Assembly (NCBI RefSeq): GCF_011074885.1
Contig: NC_054689.1
Location: 1,984,001-2,048,000 of the forward strand
Reading direction: 5' to 3'
Origin: Brettanomyces bruxellensis
Lineage: Eukaryota; Ascomycota; Pichiomycetes; Pichiales; Pichiaceae
Length of the DNA: 64,000 nucleotides
The first letter of the stretch is position 1; each line of letters opens with the position of its first letter. Below are positions 20,094-28,985 of the stretch, piece after piece. Position numbers and translations under genes: made by a program. Under the pieces are notes generated by a model, which searched no databases, had not been told where the DNA came from, and saw nothing but the letters and a program-made list of their open reading frames with translations.

Positions 20094-21257
20094 CTATTTC
20101 TTAATGTGAAGCCCACTGGCCTTTTCTGCGCGACCAAAGTTGTTTCTGTTTTCTTCTTCTCTTGAATCTGACTTTTCCATCTCAAATGAGACTGGTCCTG
20201 ATGATGAAAGATCATCGAATCTCTTCTCTTTCGCTATCGAATTCATTTCCTTGTTAGCTGTCTCCATTCCAAGACCTTTATACTTATCAGAATCCCTTGC
20301 CCTGTAGATATCGTTGACGGCATCCTGTGCTCCGAAAAGGGAACCTTCATACACCTGTTCCTCTCCACGTCTGGTTGATTTTCCAGCAGCATGCATGAAT
20401 AAGTTTGAATCATATGAATCAGTCTCGTTGTTCCCATGAGCACTTGCAGCCACTCCGATCGCCACACGATCAGATATTTCTCTTCCATCTTTTCTTGCAA
20501 GAAGCTTCACCCTAGATTCTGTACCCATAGAACCCATACGGAGTTCTCTTTCTGCTCTTTTCCGTCTCTCCCTTCTTGCTATCTCTCTTTGTGATGCCAA
20601 ACCCGAGGAAGCTGGTTCTTTGTCATTAATGTACTTCCTGTCACTACTGCCGATGCCTCTCCTCATATGAGCTTCTCTCGCTATTCTTCTCAATTTATGT
20701 TGGTCATCTAGTAGTTTCTTCCTTTCTATTTCATGTTTAAGCTCCGCCTTCCGTTTGAGTTCTGCTTTTGCCTCGTCATGGGCCTGCGTAAGTGCATCAG
20801 TCAAAACGCTAAATTTATCGCTCATTTTAAATCTATCATCATCCTGTCCAAAAGACGCCAATCTTTTGTCAATAGATATCGTAAACCCTTTGTTGTTCTT
20901 CCAGTTTGAAATCGCGGGTGGGATCGTCCACTTTCTTTGCTCTTCCTTTGTAAGTTTTGGTGTATTGTCTTTATGAAGAACGGGAACTGGTTCTTCGTCA
21001 CTTGGTCCATCTGGAGCCCTCTTTATTTTGAAGCTTGGCATCAACATAGGATCAGTCTTCTTATCCACTATTTTTATAACACGTTGCTTCCCTGTTCGAT
21101 CACTTCTAATTGCGTTACTCGGTGTATACTTTATATAAGAAGCGTCATCTTTGATCGAAGTCTTCTGCACACTCTTCGAACTATTCAACTTCGCATCTAT
21201 CACTTTCTGGATTGCTTCTCTAGTTTTCTCTGTAATTTCTGCAACGTTCTGACTCAT
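20094..21257 (-). CDS. PRP45: SNW/SKIP-domain splicing factor Prp45
   Basis: A 387-residue component of the NineTeen-associated spliceosome, present in activated and catalytic complexes and homologous to human SNW1/SKIP. The SNW domain runs from about residue 45 to 200: YIKYTPS, then DPMLMPSFKIKR.P.GPSDEEPVPVL, then KWTIPPAISNWKNNKGFTI and DKRLASFG. These are signature blocks. The C-terminal half is a highly charged Lys/Arg/Glu helix with REIARRERRKRAERE, as in the family. The frame extends three codons upstream without ATG, so the ATG at 21257 (MSQNVAEITEKTRE) is the start. Length is near the S. cerevisiae protein (379). Confidence 0.93.
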   Translation of the reverse strand: MSQNVAEITEKTREAIQKVIDAKLNSSKSVQKTSIKDDASYIKYTPSNAIRSDRTGKQRVIKIVDKKTDPMLMPSFKIKRAPDGPSDEEPVPVLHKDNTPKLTKEEQRKWTIPPAISNWKNNKGFTISIDKRLASFGQDDDRFKMSDKFSVLTDALTQAHDEAKAELKRKAELKHEIERKKLLDDQHKLRRIAREAHMRRGIGSSDRKYINDKEPASSGLASQREIARRERRKRAERELRMGSMGTESRVKLLARKDGREISDRVAIGVAASAHGNNETDSYDSNLFMHAAGKSTRRGEEQVYEGSLFGAQDAVNDIYRARDSDKYKGLGMETANKEMNSIAKEKRFDDLSSSGPVSFEMEKSDSREEENRNNFGRAEKASGLHIKK

Positions 21258-22309
21258 AACTGCCAATTTCCTGATTGTTCTTTCTCGATAAAGCTTTTAT
21301 TTGGGGTGGGTGTTTAAGAGCCTTGAACATTACACATCACCGATGGATCCATTTTTATTTTATTCTTGAATTTTTTTTTTTTTTTTGCTTATCGCTTTCC
21401 TTTTTCGTCCTTCCTTTTTGGTAAATAAACGTCATCTATCGTATATGGGTAAACATTAGTAAATATTGAAAGAAAACCGCCAAATGTATATGTCAGCTCA
21501 GTTTTATATACCCTAAATTAAGTAGAAATAATATATAGGTCGTTTCGGGTCTTGTCACTTAAGATGAAAGTATGCTTTTAATTTGATCCACGCAGATTTG
21601 CGACATACTTGAATGCAATTAGTGGATTGTTTGTCTAAGGATTCATAATATCATAGCAGGAAGCAGATATTCTGTGTTTGTAAAAAAAGTTAAAAGCAAT
21701 CTTAAGGTATTCTCTTCAAATATTAATTAACCGTGTTATAGGGAAAACTCAAAATAATAGAATCCCTGAGGAATTTTTAAAAGTGGAGTACTTGTTTTGA
21801 AAGAACAACGCAATTTAGTTTATAAGAATTTACACCATTTATACAAATAAAAGTTATACAAATTAAAAAAACGATAATACACAAATATTTGTTTGAATAG
21901 AAAACAAAAGTTGTCATTTGCTTGATATGAAACCAAAGGCCAAACATACTATGTTTTGTGTTAAGTTTTAAATCCCCTTTTGTCCATTTTTGCACATCTT
22001 GGCAATTTTTTCTAACACCGGAAATATCGAGCTGTTGAGCGGTCGAACAATAATTAATGAAAACAAAAAATTAACACGGGGCGCGAAAAAAAAAAGGGGG
22101 ACAGAGCTCCTACAGATGCTTGGGGAAGGTAAAAATTAATGGGGAGAAAAAAAAAGCGAGGAGTTAGTTGTGTGGGGAAAAATGCCCAGAAAAATTACAA
22201 ATTGAAATTGAAGTGGGCAGCTTAGAAGAAGATACATACCAACAAGCTTTAGTTTCTTCTTTATTTCAATATAACATAAAACTCGGACGATATTATAAAA
22301 TCATACATT
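21258..22309. promoter_or_regulatory. Divergent promoter region PRP45 / CreC-like gene
   Basis: 1.05 kb AT-rich spacer. It has a T tract at about 21369-21386 and two purine-rich blocks just upstream of the rightward gene (GCGCG followed by A10G5 near 22081-22101, and A-rich 22147-22157). No gene or RNA recognised. Confidence 0.4.
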
Positions 22310-24568
22310 ATGTATCTGCCAGCTGATACCTCGCGATATGCGAGGCAGACTCCTTTGCAATTTAATCAGATGATTAATGGGAGTATCTTTCCTGTGCAAG
22401 TTACCGACCCCAATTGTATATTTCACCTGGACGAAAGCGAATTTCAGTTTGATCTTTTGGACTCAACATTCAAACCGGATATAACACTTAGAATCTCAAG
22501 GACACCCTTGCTAACAACGGATCCACAGACGTATGCAACGATGTCGCGGTTTGTGGAGTATAATTTAAGGAGATATCATTCTACTCTTGGAAATGCCAAT
22601 CAGAATCAACTCAGTAAGCCGCTGAAACACCCACCGGAGTTTGTTGGTCCTCATTTTGATAATAGAACCGAAGTTCTTCCAATGGGCTGTATGGTCAACC
22701 CCCTTATTGCAGATCCATTTAAACCCGTTCATCTTACACCCGGTTGCCTGACGGCAATTGTCGATTATACCATTGTGGATCAATGGCAACGTAGGAGAGA
22801 AGCTGAAAGATCAACGAGCGTATCCGGGGATTCCATACACAGAAATTCTTCTGTTAGTACCGGGCTTGGGGAGAAGCTATTTGCAAACTTCAAATCCTCA
22901 AGGCCTACTGGAAGGAAGTTTATGGACCATACATTGAAACCTCCAAGAACAAACCTTGCTAGAAGTGGCTCGAGTTTCCTTGAACGTGTATCAAGTGTGG
23001 ATGGATTTTCAAAGAAGCTGGCCAATGCAACCAAGCTTCTCATTGGATGCCACGGGAGGGCTATAAATATGGTTATACTAGATGACAATCCAAAAAAGAT
23101 TGCTGTGGATCCTCCAGCTTTGAAAGTTATACTGGGCTACAGCTGTATGTCTTGTATTGATACTTTTCCTTACACAACGAGCAATGGTGAAAAGAATTTA
23201 GATGTACTTATTGGTTTCACTTCTGGTGATTTACTTTGGTTGAATCCGATTCGCCAGAGGTACACCCGTTGGAACAAGAATGGCAGACTCAAGTCCTGCC
23301 CAGTTGTTTCCGTCGAATGGTCCAAATGCGGCTCATTTGCAATTGCTGGATTTGCCGATGGTGATATGATGATCTTTGATAGAGACCTTGAAGACGATGA
23401 AAATTATGGACATAAGGAAAAAGTTCCTGTGTCTAAGGCAAGATATATGCGGACATACCGAAGCCTTCGGCTCAGTAAGAATGCTAGTGCTGATCCTGGA
23501 GAAAGTGAAACGAAAGAGTCAAGACACAATCCGATTGCTCACTATAAGTTCTCAAAAAAGGCGATCGTCGACATCACCACTCATCCATATTATCACAATA
23601 TAGTTGCAATGGCATGCGATGATGGCTATTTGAGAATTTTCGACTTATTGAAAGAACAGCTAACTGATATTCAGGAATCTTATTATTCAGGATTTCTTTC
23701 TGTTTCGTTTTCGGATGACGGAAAGTACCTATTTGCCGGAGGAGAAGACGATCTTGCATCAATCTATGAATTCCAAGGTGTGAACCTATTTTCTCCAGCG
23801 ACTTCAGGTCTCATCAAACAGGTTGCACGAATGGAAGGATCCAAGTCTTGGATTAGAGATATCTCCATTGACAGTCATGGATCACAAAGCGGCATTCTTT
23901 ATAGGGTTGGATGCGTTGGAGATGGTGGTGCCATACATTTCTTCGAGTTTCAGCCAAGACAAATTCCAGTGATTAAGAAAGCATTGAAGAAACCAAGAGC
24001 ATTGGCTGCTTCTTCGCCTCCTGTTAGGAATATTAGAGGCAATCTCTCATCCGCCTTAGCTGCAAAGAGAAGTCCGGGTGGTGGCACAACTGGAAGAGTG
24101 TCACAGGCTCTTCAGAATAGGGATTCTTCTCAACTTCCTTTGAAGGGAAGTAGTTTTCGAAAAGTTCTTTCAGGAAAGCACAGTAACAACAGGGATTCGA
24201 TTTCTTCAATGGCTTCTACTAATACAAAGTACCGCTCTTCCATAATAAATATTATGAGCCACGGCTCAAATACATCGTTGCAACAGTTGAGATTTCAGCA
24301 ACAGCAACAGCAGGAAACGAGCTTTGATGATAAATATGTGAAGGACAATACAATATTTGCGGACTACCAGCTTCCTTGCCTTAAAACAAACACAGGTGCT
24401 TCGGAGCCTGAATACCATAAGACATTAAGAATGAAGGAATGTCCAAAAATATTCCCGATATGCGAGAAGGACGTGGATTTGGGCAGAATGTACAGTTTGT
24501 ATTTTGAAAAAGATTTTGTGTGGGCATTTCTTGCTACGGGAGATTTAATTCGTTGGAGACGGCCATAG
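22310..24568 (+). CDS. WD40 protein of the CreC / Bun62 / WDR20 family
   Basis: A 752-residue WD-repeat protein. In this family the proteins (Aspergillus CreC, S. pombe Bun62, human WDR20) bind and activate USP12/46-type deubiquitinases such as CreB and Ubp9; CreC acts in carbon catabolite repression. Diagnostic blocks include IGFTSGDLLWLNPIRQRYTRWNKNG followed by a VEWSKCGSFAIAGFADGDMMIFD repeat (about 300-360), VDITTHPYYHNIVAMACDDGYLRIFD (about 425-450), SVSFSDDGKYLFAGGEDDLASIYE (about 465-490), and a C-terminal SLYFEKDFVWAFLATGDLIRWRRP blade. A Ser-rich insert with a short Gln run (about 560-680) separates the last blade. Start ATG at 22310 follows stops in frame. The downstream neighbour encodes an AMSH-type deubiquitinase. 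Confidence 0.82.
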   Translation: MYLPADTSRYARQTPLQFNQMINGSIFPVQVTDPNCIFHLDESEFQFDLLDSTFKPDITLRISRTPLLTTDPQTYATMSRFVEYNLRRYHSTLGNANQNQLSKPLKHPPEFVGPHFDNRTEVLPMGCMVNPLIADPFKPVHLTPGCLTAIVDYTIVDQWQRRREAERSTSVSGDSIHRNSSVSTGLGEKLFANFKSSRPTGRKFMDHTLKPPRTNLARSGSSFLERVSSVDGFSKKLANATKLLIGCHGRAINMVILDDNPKKIAVDPPALKVILGYSCMSCIDTFPYTTSNGEKNLDVLIGFTSGDLLWLNPIRQRYTRWNKNGRLKSCPVVSVEWSKCGSFAIAGFADGDMMIFDRDLEDDENYGHKEKVPVSKARYMRTYRSLRLSKNASADPGESETKESRHNPIAHYKFSKKAIVDITTHPYYHNIVAMACDDGYLRIFDLLKEQLTDIQESYYSGFLSVSFSDDGKYLFAGGEDDLASIYEFQGVNLFSPATSGLIKQVARMEGSKSWIRDISIDSHGSQSGILYRVGCVGDGGAIHFFEFQPRQIPVIKKALKKPRALAASSPPVRNIRGNLSSALAAKRSPGGGTTGRVSQALQNRDSSQLPLKGSSFRKVLSGKHSNNRDSISSMASTNTKYRSSIINIMSHGSNTSLQQLRFQQQQQQETSFDDKYVKDNTIFADYQLPCLKTNTGASEPEYHKTLRMKECPKIFPICEKDVDLGRMYSLYFEKDFVWAFLATGDLIRWRRP

Positions 24569-25022
24569 TGGATGAAATACACAATTTACTTTATTTTTGT
24601 TGTTTTTAATTTTGATTTTGGATACGGGTATATAGATTTCATCATCTGATTTATTTCTTCTGTTACTTTAATGATATTTAAAAGCTCTTGACGTAATAGG
24701 ACGGCAGAGAATGATATTTCGATGATGCTTTAAGGGATTAAATTAACACTTAGTCGCCAGTTAGATGCATTGGTATTTTCTATTTTTGCGCACATAACTT
24801 ATTATTCTATTATTACTCTTTTTTTTTTTTTTGGTAGACGGCAATCAATTATCTTATAGGTGCCACCCAGAGCTCACCACTAAAATATTGATGACTTCTT
24901 GGTTATACAACGATACTAGCTAACATTCCGAAGAAAGAGCATACTAACATTTTATTAGTATCATAAAGAATTTACCTTCTTGTTGCAGGAGATCACTCAT
25001 TTGATTTAATATAGCATAATTC
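24569..25022. promoter_or_regulatory. Intergenic with possible 3' half of a leader intron
   Basis: 454 bp upstream of the JAMM protease gene. A perfect branch-point TACTAAC at 24942-24948 is followed by a TTGCAG acceptor ending at 24988, 34 bp before the start codon. No canonical GTATGT/GTAAGT donor is visible between 24569 and 24941, so a 5'-UTR intron is only possible. A 12-14 base T tract lies near 24819-24832. Confidence 0.35.
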
Positions 25023-26345
25023 ATGGATTACGACCGATCTTCAACGGTAGAAAAGGAAACCGCACCACCAAATCTTAAAGAGCTCAAAAATGTGGCAGTT
25101 TCTTACCATTACACCTCTAGTATACCATTAGCGGTCTGGCTACGTACATCTTCTCGTATATTAAAGCATGCGGAAGCATATTTATCCCAAGGTGTAACTG
25201 ACCAGGCATACATTTTATACACGAGATTCATTGACTTATTTGCATATCATTTGTATAAGCATCCTGATCTCACTGATTTGAAACGTCAGAAAGACTCGGA
25301 TTTATATAAACATTACTTAAGCATGAAAGCACAATTACCAAAGCTGATGTCTGATGTTGAAAAGTTAAACGATGTGCTCAAGAAAAGGCACGATGACTAT
25401 ATTAAAAGTGTAAAAGCGAAAGGAAAGTTGATACAAAGAGAAAGGGAAGAGAGATTGAAAGAAGAAGCCACTGAATTCAAGAGATCTATGCTATTAAACA
25501 AAAGCAACAAGGACATTGAAGACAAAAACGCTCCAGAATCTGACCTAAACGATGCTTTGTTGGCAAAGAAGCTAAAATCTCTTTCCAGAATTAGATTGAA
25601 TAATGGACAAAACAGATCACTGATACAAAGAACAACTTATCCGATACTACCGCTGCCACATAATAATATCGATCATAGCGTACCACAGTTGAACAATAAT
25701 ATTAGACAAACCAGCAAGGAAAACAAAATAGCACCGAAGCAAATTACACATCGAGCAGTGAATTTCACGGAAAAGGGCATACCTCTGAGGACTTTGTTTG
25801 TTCCATCAAATCTAGTCGATAAATTCTTGAAGATTGCATCAAGGAATACAAAACGAAAGTTGGAAACATGCGGCCTTCTCTGTGGAAAATTGAACCGAAA
25901 TGCATTCTTCGTAACAACTTTGGTAATTCCAGAGCAAGAATCCACGCAAAACACATGTAATACCAAAAACGAAGAAAAACTGTTCGAGGTGATCGATAAT
26001 TTAGATTTGTTTATGTTAGGATGGATTCATACACATCCAACACAGTCATGCTTTCTTTCATCTGTGGATCTTCACAGCCAAAATTCTTATCAAATTATGC
26101 TAAACGAAGCTATCGCAATTGTATGTTCGCCTGATAAAAAATTTCACAAACACATCGGTGTGTTTAGACTAACCGATCCGCCAGGTGTGGATACAATAAG
26201 CCATTGCGCCAAAACCGGATTTCATCCTCATAACGAGAAAAACTTATATAAAGAATGCCAAAGATTGGGAATAAACAACTCAAAAACTGGACATGTTGTT
26301 ATGATGGAGAATCTTTCGTTCGAAACAAAGGATTTACGGAAGTAA
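25023..26345 (+). CDS. AMSH-like JAMM metallo-deubiquitinase (Sst2/STAMBP family)
   Basis: A 440-residue predicted zinc-dependent K63-specific deubiquitinase acting at endosomes with ESCRT-0. The N-terminal 110 residues resemble the MIT/USP8-dimerisation module (IPLAVWLRTSSRILKHAEAYL, then AYILYTRFIDLF). A Lys/Glu coiled-coil segment follows (about 115-190). The C-terminal MPN+/JAMM domain starts near residue 255. It has the catalytic Glu in ETCGLLCG (about 280) and the zinc motif HTHPTQSCFLSSVD with His336, His338 and Asp349. GFHPH and CxxxxH residues of the AMSH-specific second zinc site are present. S. cerevisiae lacks an AMSH enzyme, S. pombe has Sst2, so this supports a non-Saccharomyces yeast. 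Start ATG at 25023 fits the domain boundary. Confidence 0.9.
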   Translation: MDYDRSSTVEKETAPPNLKELKNVAVSYHYTSSIPLAVWLRTSSRILKHAEAYLSQGVTDQAYILYTRFIDLFAYHLYKHPDLTDLKRQKDSDLYKHYLSMKAQLPKLMSDVEKLNDVLKKRHDDYIKSVKAKGKLIQREREERLKEEATEFKRSMLLNKSNKDIEDKNAPESDLNDALLAKKLKSLSRIRLNNGQNRSLIQRTTYPILPLPHNNIDHSVPQLNNNIRQTSKENKIAPKQITHRAVNFTEKGIPLRTLFVPSNLVDKFLKIASRNTKRKLETCGLLCGKLNRNAFFVTTLVIPEQESTQNTCNTKNEEKLFEVIDNLDLFMLGWIHTHPTQSCFLSSVDLHSQNSYQIMLNEAIAIVCSPDKKFHKHIGVFRLTDPPGVDTISHCAKTGFHPHNEKNLYKECQRLGINNSKTGHVVMMENLSFETKDLRK

Positions 26346-26490
26346 ATAAAAGGTACTTCTGTGACGGTGTATAGTGACTGCAGCACAACAGACAAAAGAA
26401 GTCATACTATTAATGAAAATAATGCCAAGTAAAAATGCAAATGGGACAGTTTAATATAAAATTTATGCAACACAATATATGCGCCTAACA

Positions 26491-26979
26491 TTATGTCGAT
26501 TTTAAGCCCATATTACCGGTAGCTTCTTTTCTTTCTTGTTCCGCCTTCTCTGGGAACAGCTGTGCATACATCATCTTATCTTTTTCATCGTTCTCCTTTA
26601 ACTGATTACTGAGTAACTGAGATTCCATAAGTCGTCTTGCTGCCTCATTGGTTTTGTAATTGTTGACACTATCTATAAATCTCTCCAAGTTTAACCCAGT
26701 GGCTGCTTCCGCTTCTAATGTGGAATAAGGGTTCACGTTAAGCTGTTTCACTCTTCTTTTATGAACCTTTGATTTGTAATGATGAGCCAAAGCTTTATTA
26801 TCCTGAAAATACCTGGCACAGTGAATACAGTAATATTGAGCCAGGCCAGCCTTGTCTTCATCTAATGGTTGATGCTTCAATCCTTGTATTTTAGTAGGGG
26901 AACTTAGATCTTCATAAATAAGATCGAGATCCCTAGTTCTCCTCTTCGTCTTATATCTTTTAACAGAGTATCTACCCAT
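26491..26979 (-). CDS. BUD20: Pre-60S export factor Bud20 (C2H2 zinc finger)
   Basis: A 162-residue shuttling factor that promotes nuclear export of pre-60S ribosomal subunits. The N-terminus MGRYSVKRYKTKRRTRDLDLIYEDL is almost identical to S. cerevisiae Bud20 (residues beyond this quote diverge). The C2H2 finger YYCIHCARYF...ALAHHYKSKVHKRRVK follows at about residues 49-79. The C-terminal part is charged and variable. Length is close to the reference (166). It is divergent from RPL10, with about 1 kb between start codons; both products act on the large subunit. Confidence 0.96.
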   Translation of the reverse strand: MGRYSVKRYKTKRRTRDLDLIYEDLSSPTKIQGLKHQPLDEDKAGLAQYYCIHCARYFQDNKALAHHYKSKVHKRRVKQLNVNPYSTLEAEAATGLNLERFIDSVNNYKTNEAARRLMESQLLSNQLKENDEKDKMMYAQLFPEKAEQERKEATGNMGLKST

Positions 26980-27473
26980 TTTTTCTTGAATATGTCCCTA
27001 TATGTCTAAATTATTGGATATCGGATACGGTTTCAGTTTCATTCAACATGCATATGTCCGAAGAGCTTCTAGGAAAGCTTGCGATAATATATGTGATGAT
27101 GAAAATTTTCCTGAGGTAGAGATGTAAATTCAGATCACGTGAAATTTAATTTAGGGTTCATTCTTTTTCCACACCTTAACCCTCCAACAGTACAAAAGAC
27201 ATGTTATCTGATAAAATTTACCGGGGGCGAGAGGTCACGGCGCAGAAAAAGTGCCGTGAATTAACAGACTTCGATCAAAGCGGTGGCCAATTTTTTTTTT
27301 GTGTGGAAAAAAAAAAATTTCTGAAATTAGTGACCTCAGAATGGAGAGCCTGCAGAGCAGCTAGGACCTGAAAAAAATAGTTTAAGCTTTAATAATGGTT
27401 TCAGCTTTAAGCTTCTAAGTTTCGCAAGTTGTACAAGTTCTATTTGAATTTGCTTAAATCACACAAGGATAAG
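26980..27473. promoter_or_regulatory. Shared BUD20/RPL10 promoter and RPL10 leader exon
   Basis: Divergent promoter holding an E-box TCACGTGA (27135-27142, Cbf1 consensus) next to TTAGGGTT (27151-27158) and TTAACCCT (27176-27183), both resembling Tbf1 sites, one in each orientation. Candida albicans ribosomal-protein genes use Tbf1 and Cbf1 in this way. GAGGTCAC (27230-27237) and GTGACCTC (near 27329-27336) form a distant inverted pair. A/T tracts near 27292-27317 may mark the nucleosome-free region. The transcription start is not determined. Confidence 0.55.
27135..27183. promoter_or_regulatory. Cbf1-like E-box plus two Tbf1-like sites
   Basis: TCACGTGA, TTAGGGTT and TTAACCCT lie within 49 bp, about 290 bp upstream of the RPL10 intron donor and about 155-205 bp upstream of the BUD20 ATG. 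Motif matches are exact for the cores; binding is inferred from Candida-type ribosomal-protein promoters. Confidence 0.55.
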
Positions 27474-27946
27474 GTAAGTAACGCAGAGGTGATGTTTACA
27501 AAAGAGTTGAACGGACTGGTGCTTAGTGCATTTGATTTGAATGCTTAATAGTAGTGGAAAATTTCATGTTGGAAGGAACCATGCTATAAGGGTGGATATT
27601 ATTACAGAACCTTTACCGAAGATGGGAGAATGTATTAGATTCAAGAGACTTAAACTATGTTATACTGGGTTATTCATTAATTTGAACTTTGCTTAGGCAT
27701 GGATACTATTTGCCCACCATGTTAAGCGGCAATTTGCTTAGTGCTTCACATTGCAGCGATTTTAAAAAAAAATTTTTACTTTATTGGGGGGTGCTGACAA
27801 ATGAAACTAATATATGGGTTTATTGTTAATTTTTTGCCCTTTCCACTGATATATAACGAAGTTCGTTTAACTTTGCCAGGAATTCATTTCAGGCTAATCT
27901 CAGGCTTTAACTCCCAGACACATTACTAACGTTCGATCGAATTCAG
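27474..27946 (+). other. 5'-UTR intron of RPL10 (473 bp)
   Basis: Perfect donor GTAAGT at 27474, consensus branch point TACTAAC at 27924-27930, and acceptor TTCAG ending at 27946, 16 nt from the branch point. Splicing leaves a 21-nt second leader exon before the RPL10 ATG at 27968. The interior has no long ORF; I could not find a clear C/D (RTGATGA...CTGA) or H/ACA snoRNA in it. Leader introns are common in yeast ribosomal-protein genes. Confidence 0.82.
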
Positions 27947-27967
27947 GTATAGAAGAATATAATCAAA

Positions 27968-28624
27968 ATGGCTAGAAGACCAGCTAGATGTTACAGATAC
28001 TGTAAAAACAAGCCATTTCCTAAGTCTAAGTACAACAGGGGTGTGCCAGAACCAAAGATCCAAATGTTCGATTTGGGTAAGAGAAATGCTCCTGTCGAAC
28101 AGTACCCACTTTGTGTCCACTTGGTCTCTAACGAGATTGAGCAGTTGTCTTCCGAGGCTTTGGAAGCTGCCCGTATTTGTGCTAACAAGTACCTTGCCAC
28201 TTACGCTGGTGAAGAATTCCACTTAAGGGTTAGAGTTCATCCATTCCACGTTTTGAGAATCAATAAGATGTTGTCATGTGCCGGTGCTGATAGATTGCAG
28301 CAGGGTATGAGAGGTGCTTGGGGTAAGCCACATGGAACTGCTGCCAGAGTTACCATTGGCCAGATTTTGTTCTCTGTGAGAGCTAAGGAGTCCAGTAAGG
28401 CTATTGTTATTGAGGCTTTGAGAAGATGCAGATACAAGTTCCCAGGTCAGCAGAAGATCATTATCTCCAAGAAGTGGGGATTCACCAACTTGGACAAGGA
28501 TGAATACCTTAAGTTGAAGAAGGAGAACCTTATTAAGAGAGATGGCGCATACATCAAGTTCTTGCCAAGGAGCGGACCTTTGGAGCGTAACTTCAAGGAT
28601 TTCCCAGACTACTTCCTTGCCTAA
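27968..28624 (+). CDS. RPL10: 60S ribosomal protein L10 (uL16)
   Basis: A 218-residue ribosomal protein uL16, the last large-subunit protein to join in the cytoplasm, needed for release of Nmd3 and for P-site function. Near-identity to S. cerevisiae Rpl10 (221) is plain at [11 protein letters not shown], the LCVHLVSNE block, and the invariant [19 protein letters not shown] loop region. GFTNLD and a FPDYFLA end complete it. Codon use is strongly biased (TTG, AAG, AGA, GGT), as expected for high expression and unlike its neighbours. It is preceded by a spliced leader and shares a divergent promoter with BUD20. Confidence 0.98.
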   Translation: MARRPARCYRYCKNKPFPKSKYNRGVPEPKIQMFDLGKRNAPVEQYPLCVHLVSNEIEQLSSEALEAARICANKYLATYAGEEFHLRVRVHPFHVLRINKMLSCAGADRLQQGMRGAWGKPHGTAARVTIGQILFSVRAKESSKAIVIEALRRCRYKFPGQQKIIISKKWGFTNLDKDEYLKLKKENLIKRDGAYIKFLPRSGPLERNFKDFPDYFLA

Positions 28625-28985
28625 GTTAATTCCTAACCTAACGGCTTTAAAGAGGGTACCTGCTTTATGCTCATGTTTGTTACTATTAAACTAATAAAAG
28701 GGAGGTGAGAAACTTTCTTGTTAAATCAGGTTGATTTAAATTGTATGTCGTAATATTAATAGTAGATGCATTACTGTAGAGCTGATGTTAAAATTTAACA
28801 GATGTATATTCGTTTTTATTAGTAGGATGCAAAAGTAGTTTATGTAATAATGCTAAAATACACTTTATTTTATTAATTCATTTTTCCCGGCATTCAAATA
28901 TGATACAAACATACTCCAGCAGAATGACGACAACAACGACAAAAGAGACTAAACTATCCAACGCATGGCTATAACTCCAACGATT
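28625..28985. other. 3'-3' intergenic region RPL10 / kinase
   Basis: 361 bp between convergent genes. AT-rich terminator regions; nothing else recognised. Confidence 0.4.

Noticed and set aside
27474..27946. Intron-encoded snoRNA in RPL10
   Set aside because: A GTGATGT near the donor weakly resembles a C box, but no paired D box or terminal stem was found.
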